Source of the DNA: Bacteroidota bacterium | GTDB lineage: Bacteria; Bacteroidota; Bacteroidia; Bacteroidales; VadinHA17 | NCBI GenBank assembly: GCA_030611395.1 | Contig: JAUWPX010000061.1 | Span: 1 to 7,588 of the forward strand | Reading direction: 5' to 3' | Length of the DNA stretch: 7,588 nt | Part shown: one piece after another, positions 5,239-7,588 of the stretch | Layout: each line of letters opens with the position of its first letter | Position numbering within the stretch: the first letter of the stretch is position 1 | The notes under the pieces: generated by a model | The model's database searches: none | What the model was told of the DNA's origin: nothing | Seen by the model: only the letters and a program-made list of their open reading frames with translations | Made by a program: the position numbers and the translations under genes

Positions 5239-6570
5239 TTATTTCCCCAACGGCAAATTATCCATCATTCGTGCCATATTCTTCTTATTTGACATCATTT
5301 TCATCATTTTCTTTGTCTCGGTAAATTGTTTCATCAGACTATTTACTTCCTGGATGGTTGTGCCGCTGCCATTTGCTATTCTTTTTCTTCTGGTTCCATT
5401 CATAACATTAGGATATTCCCTTTCCTCAGGGGTCATAGACTGAATAATTGATTCTATTCCTTTAAAAGCATCATCATCAATATCCATATTCTTCATTGCT
5501 TTTCCTGCACCCGGGATCATTGAGGCAAGCTCTTTAATATTTCCCATTTTCTTTATCTGCTTGATCTGTGTGATAAAATCATTTAAATTAAACTGGTCTT
5601 TAGCAATTTTCTTTTTCAGCTTTCTTGCCTCCACCTCATCATATTGCTCCTGTGCTTTCTCAACCAGTGAAACAACATCACCCATTCCCAGTATCCTGTC
5701 AGCCATCCTGTCCGGATGAAAAACATCGAGAGCATCCATTTTCTCACCTGCACTAATGAATTTAACAGGCTTATTAACCACAGACCGGATAGAAAGAGCC
5801 GCACCACCACGAGTATCTCCGTCGAGCTTAGTAAGAACAACACCCTCATAATTCAGTCTCTCATTAAACTCCTTCGCAGTATTAACCGCATCCTGCCCTG
5901 TCATTGAGTCAACTACAAAAAGAGTTTCCTGCGGATCTAAAGCTTTCTTAACTTCCGATATCTCTTTCATCATGGTTTCGTCAATTGCAAGTCTGCCTGC
6001 TGTATCTACAACCAGAACATCATATCCTTGCTTTTTTGCATACTTAACAGACGCTTTTGCTATTTTCACAGGATCCCGGTTATCTTCTTCAGTGTAAACA
6101 GGAACACCTATCTGCTCACCAATCACTTTAAGCTGTTCGATTGCTGCAGGTCTGTAAACATCACAGGCAACAAGAAGAGGATTTTTCCCTTTCTTCTTTT
6201 TTAAAAGCAAGGCCAATTTACCTGAAAAAGTTGTTTTCCCTGAACCCTGTAATCCGCACACAAGTACTACCGCAGGGTTCCCTTTCAAATTTATCTCCTC
6301 ACTGCTTCCTCCCATCAGTTCAACTAACTGGTCGTGTACCAGTTTTATTATCATCTGTCCGGGCTTCACAGCATTGAGAACATTTTGTCCAAGGGCATTA
6401 TCCTTAACAGTATCGGTAAACGACTTAGCAATTTTAAAGTTTACGTCAGCATCAAGCAAAGCTCTCCTGACTTCTTTCAGGGTTTCAGCAATATTTATTT
6501 CGGTTATTCTGCCCTGACCTTTCAACAACTGAAATGATCTCTCAAGTTTGTCACTTAAATTTTCAAACAT
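5239..6570 (-). CDS. ffh: Signal recognition particle protein Ffh (SRP54 GTPase)
   Basis: The 443-residue protein is a full-length Ffh. The N domain helical bundle occupies about 1-90 (MFENLSDKLERSF; ALLDADVN at 37-44). The G domain carries the P-loop GLQGSGKTT (106-114), DVYRPAA (137-143), DTAGR (189-193), TKLDGD (247-252), RGG (254-256) and SAGEK (273-277). The Met-rich M domain (about 298-443) has MIPG (351-354), the RNA-binding core NGTRRKRIANGSGTTIQEVN (391-410) and a tail with KMMKMM (421-426). Ffh binds 4.5S RNA and signal sequences on ribosomes and delivers them to FtsY at the inner membrane. GTPase motifs are intact, with no truncation or frameshift. The start matches the conserved N-terminus; it lacks a Shine-Dalgarno sequence and is preceded by an AT-rich leader. 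An 87-bp spacer with the octamer array at 6621-6653 separates it from argS. No 4.5S RNA gene was recognised in the window. Confidence 0.98.
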   Translation of the reverse strand: MFENLSDKLERSFQLLKGQGRITEINIAETLKEVRRALLDADVNFKIAKSFTDTVKDNALGQNVLNAVKPGQMIIKLVHDQLVELMGGSSEEINLKGNPAVVLVCGLQGSGKTTFSGKLALLLKKKKGKNPLLVACDVYRPAAIEQLKVIGEQIGVPVYTEEDNRDPVKIAKASVKYAKKQGYDVLVVDTAGRLAIDETMMKEISEVKKALDPQETLFVVDSMTGQDAVNTAKEFNERLNYEGVVLTKLDGDTRGGAALSIRSVVNKPVKFISAGEKMDALDVFHPDRMADRILGMGDVVSLVEKAQEQYDEVEARKLKKKIAKDQFNLNDFITQIKQIKKMGNIKELASMIPGAGKAMKNMDIDDDAFKGIESIIQSMTPEEREYPNVMNGTRRKRIANGSGTTIQEVNSLMKQFTETKKMMKMMSNKKNMARMMDNLPLGK

Positions 6571-6620
6571 TCTATGGAATATGTTATAAATTAATATTTG
6601 CCTTCTGCCTTTTCTCCTCC

Positions 6621-6653
6621 TTACTCACCCACTTAACTTACTCAACTACTCAC
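6621..6653 (-). repeat. Degenerate octamer array (KTGAGTAR type) between argS and ffh
   Basis: The minus strand from 6653 downward reads GTGAGTAG, TTGAGTAA, GTTAAGTG, one spacer G, then GTGAGTAA: four 8-bp units with a shared GAGTA/AAGT core. It starts 4 bp after the argS stop and ends about 50 bp before the ffh start. It resembles the WAGTAAR heptamers at 3026-3060 but has a different period and more G. No clear -7 box was found between it and ffh, so a promoter role is unproven. Confidence 0.55.
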
Positions 6654-6657
6654 CTAT

Positions 6658-7588
6658 TTACATCCTTTCAGGTACTTCGATACCAAGCAGTCCCATGCAT
6701 TTTTCAATTGTATCCCCTGTAATCTCAGACAATTGTAATCTGAAATTTCTTATTTTATCATCATCAACGCTAAGGATACTAAAATCGTGATAAAACTGGT
6801 TAAATTCTTTTGTCAGTTCATAACAATAATTGGCAATAACAGACGGGGTCATTTGAATAGCTGCATCCTGAACGACTTTCGGGAATCCGTCCAGTAATTT
6901 TATCAATTCAATCTCTTTTTCATTGGGGTCTAAGCCGGTATTTGTCTTTTTCTGAAATTCAATATTCTTTTCTGAAGCTTTTCTCAGAACCGATTTGATA
7001 CGTGCATAAGTGTACTGAATAAAAGGACCTGTATTCCCGTTAAAATCAATGGATTCTTTCGGATTAAAGGTCATGTTCTTCTTTGGATCTACTTTCAGAA
7101 TGAAATATTTCAGTGCACCCAGACCAATAATCCTGAAGATATCCTCTTTTTGTTTTTCAGAATATGTGTCAAGTTTCCCAAGTTCTTCCGACATATCTCT
7201 TGCCGTATCAATCATTTCACCTATCAGATCATCTGCATCAACCACTTTTCCTTCCCGCGATTTCATTTTCCCCTCCGGCAGTTCAACCATTCCGTACGAC
7301 AAATGATAAATATCTTTAGCCCATTTATACCCAATCTTATCCAATAATAGTCTAAGTACCTGAAAATGATAATTCTGTTCATTACCAACAACATATATCT
7401 GCCTGAAGAATTTATAATCAATGTATCTTTGATAAGCGGTTCCAATATCTTGTGTCATATAGACTGCAGTCCCATCAGAACGAAGCAGAATTTTTTCACC
7501 CAGACCTTCCTTCGATAGGTCAACCCATACTGAACCGTCTTCTTTTTTAATAAGAACTCCTTTTTCAAGTGCCCTGAACACAATTTCT
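6658..7588 (-). CDS. argS: Arginyl-tRNA synthetase, C-terminal half (5'-truncated by window edge)
   Basis: The minus-strand frame is open from the window edge to the TAA at 6660-6658, giving 309 residues. Family members are about 580-600 residues, so roughly the N-terminal half, including the HxGH-type ATP site, lies outside. Visible class I features: LLRSDGTAVYMTQDI (catalytic domain, residues 34-48 of the fragment), YVVGNEQNYHFQ, the KMSKS-equivalent loop GKMKSREG (106-113 of the fragment; KMKSR at 7269-7255), then TGPFIQYTYARIKS and the DALR-type anticodon-binding domain with EFNQFYHD and the C-terminal MGLLGIEVPERM. KMKSR in place of KMSKS is usual in ArgS of this group. The enzyme charges tRNA-Arg using ATP in the cytoplasm. 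The GTG at 7581 is not the start, since homology continues upstream (EIVFRALEKG). Confidence 0.97.
   Translation of the reverse strand, partial: EIVFRALEKGVLIKKEDGSVWVDLSKEGLGEKILLRSDGTAVYMTQDIGTAYQRYIDYKFFRQIYVVGNEQNYHFQVLRLLLDKIGYKWAKDIYHLSYGMVELPEGKMKSREGKVVDADDLIGEMIDTARDMSEELGKLDTYSEKQKEDIFRIIGLGALKYFILKVDPKKNMTFNPKESIDFNGNTGPFIQYTYARIKSVLRKASEKNIEFQKKTNTGLDPNEKEIELIKLLDGFPKVVQDAAIQMTPSVIANYCYELTKEFNQFYHDFSILSVDDDKIRNFRLQLSEITGDTIEKCMGLLGIEVPERM

Noticed and set aside
7579..7581. GTG as start of the ArgS fragment
   Set aside because: The frame stays open to the window edge with residues continuing the ArgS homology, and the catalytic N-terminal half must lie upstream.

Overview
The window is a densely coded, AT-rich stretch of a bacterial chromosome. 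All seven recognised genes lie on the minus strand and read from high to low coordinates. The best taxonomic guess is Bacteroidota (Bacteroidia-like). Reasons: start codons without Shine-Dalgarno sequences, a -7 box of the TAnnTTTG type characteristic of that phylum, the Bacteroidetes-like wording of ArgS and Ffh, and a secreted DUF1080 (3-keto-glycoside hydrolase type) protein. The assignment rests on pattern recognition, not on a database search.

Layout in transcription order. (1) 7588-6658: C-terminal half of arginyl-tRNA synthetase (argS), cut by the window edge. (2) 6570-5239: complete ffh, the SRP54 GTPase of the signal recognition particle. (3) 4976-4101: complete folD, the bifunctional methylene-THF dehydrogenase/cyclohydrolase. 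(4) 4003-3275: an exported DUF1080 protein. (5) 2979-780: a tightly packed pair, a TPR-repeat protein and a phosphosulfolactate synthase (ComA) homologue 4 bp apart, followed 33 bp later by (6) a DUF368 polytopic membrane protein (746-1, C-terminus off the window), probably all one operon.

argS, ffh and folD are housekeeping genes for translation, co-translational membrane targeting and one-carbon metabolism. The DUF1080 gene looks like a separate accessory transcription unit. The TPR-ComA-DUF368 cluster joins a protein-interaction scaffold, an enzyme whose archaeal relative joins sulfite to phosphoenolpyruvate, and a membrane protein of the family recently linked to undecaprenyl-phosphate recycling. 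No shared function can be read from the sequence.

The least explained material is between genes. At 3227-3265 there is an intrinsic-terminator-shaped hairpin plus T-run pointing along the plus strand, where no gene is seen. Short degenerate tandem arrays of 7-8 bp (WAGTAAR and KTGAGTAR types) occur in three separate spacers, two of them just upstream of candidate -7 boxes. A second class of ACAAAT-type tracts occurs in opposite orientation at the two ends of the ffh-folD spacer. No tRNA, rRNA, CRISPR array, transposase or clearly novel multi-gene system was found.
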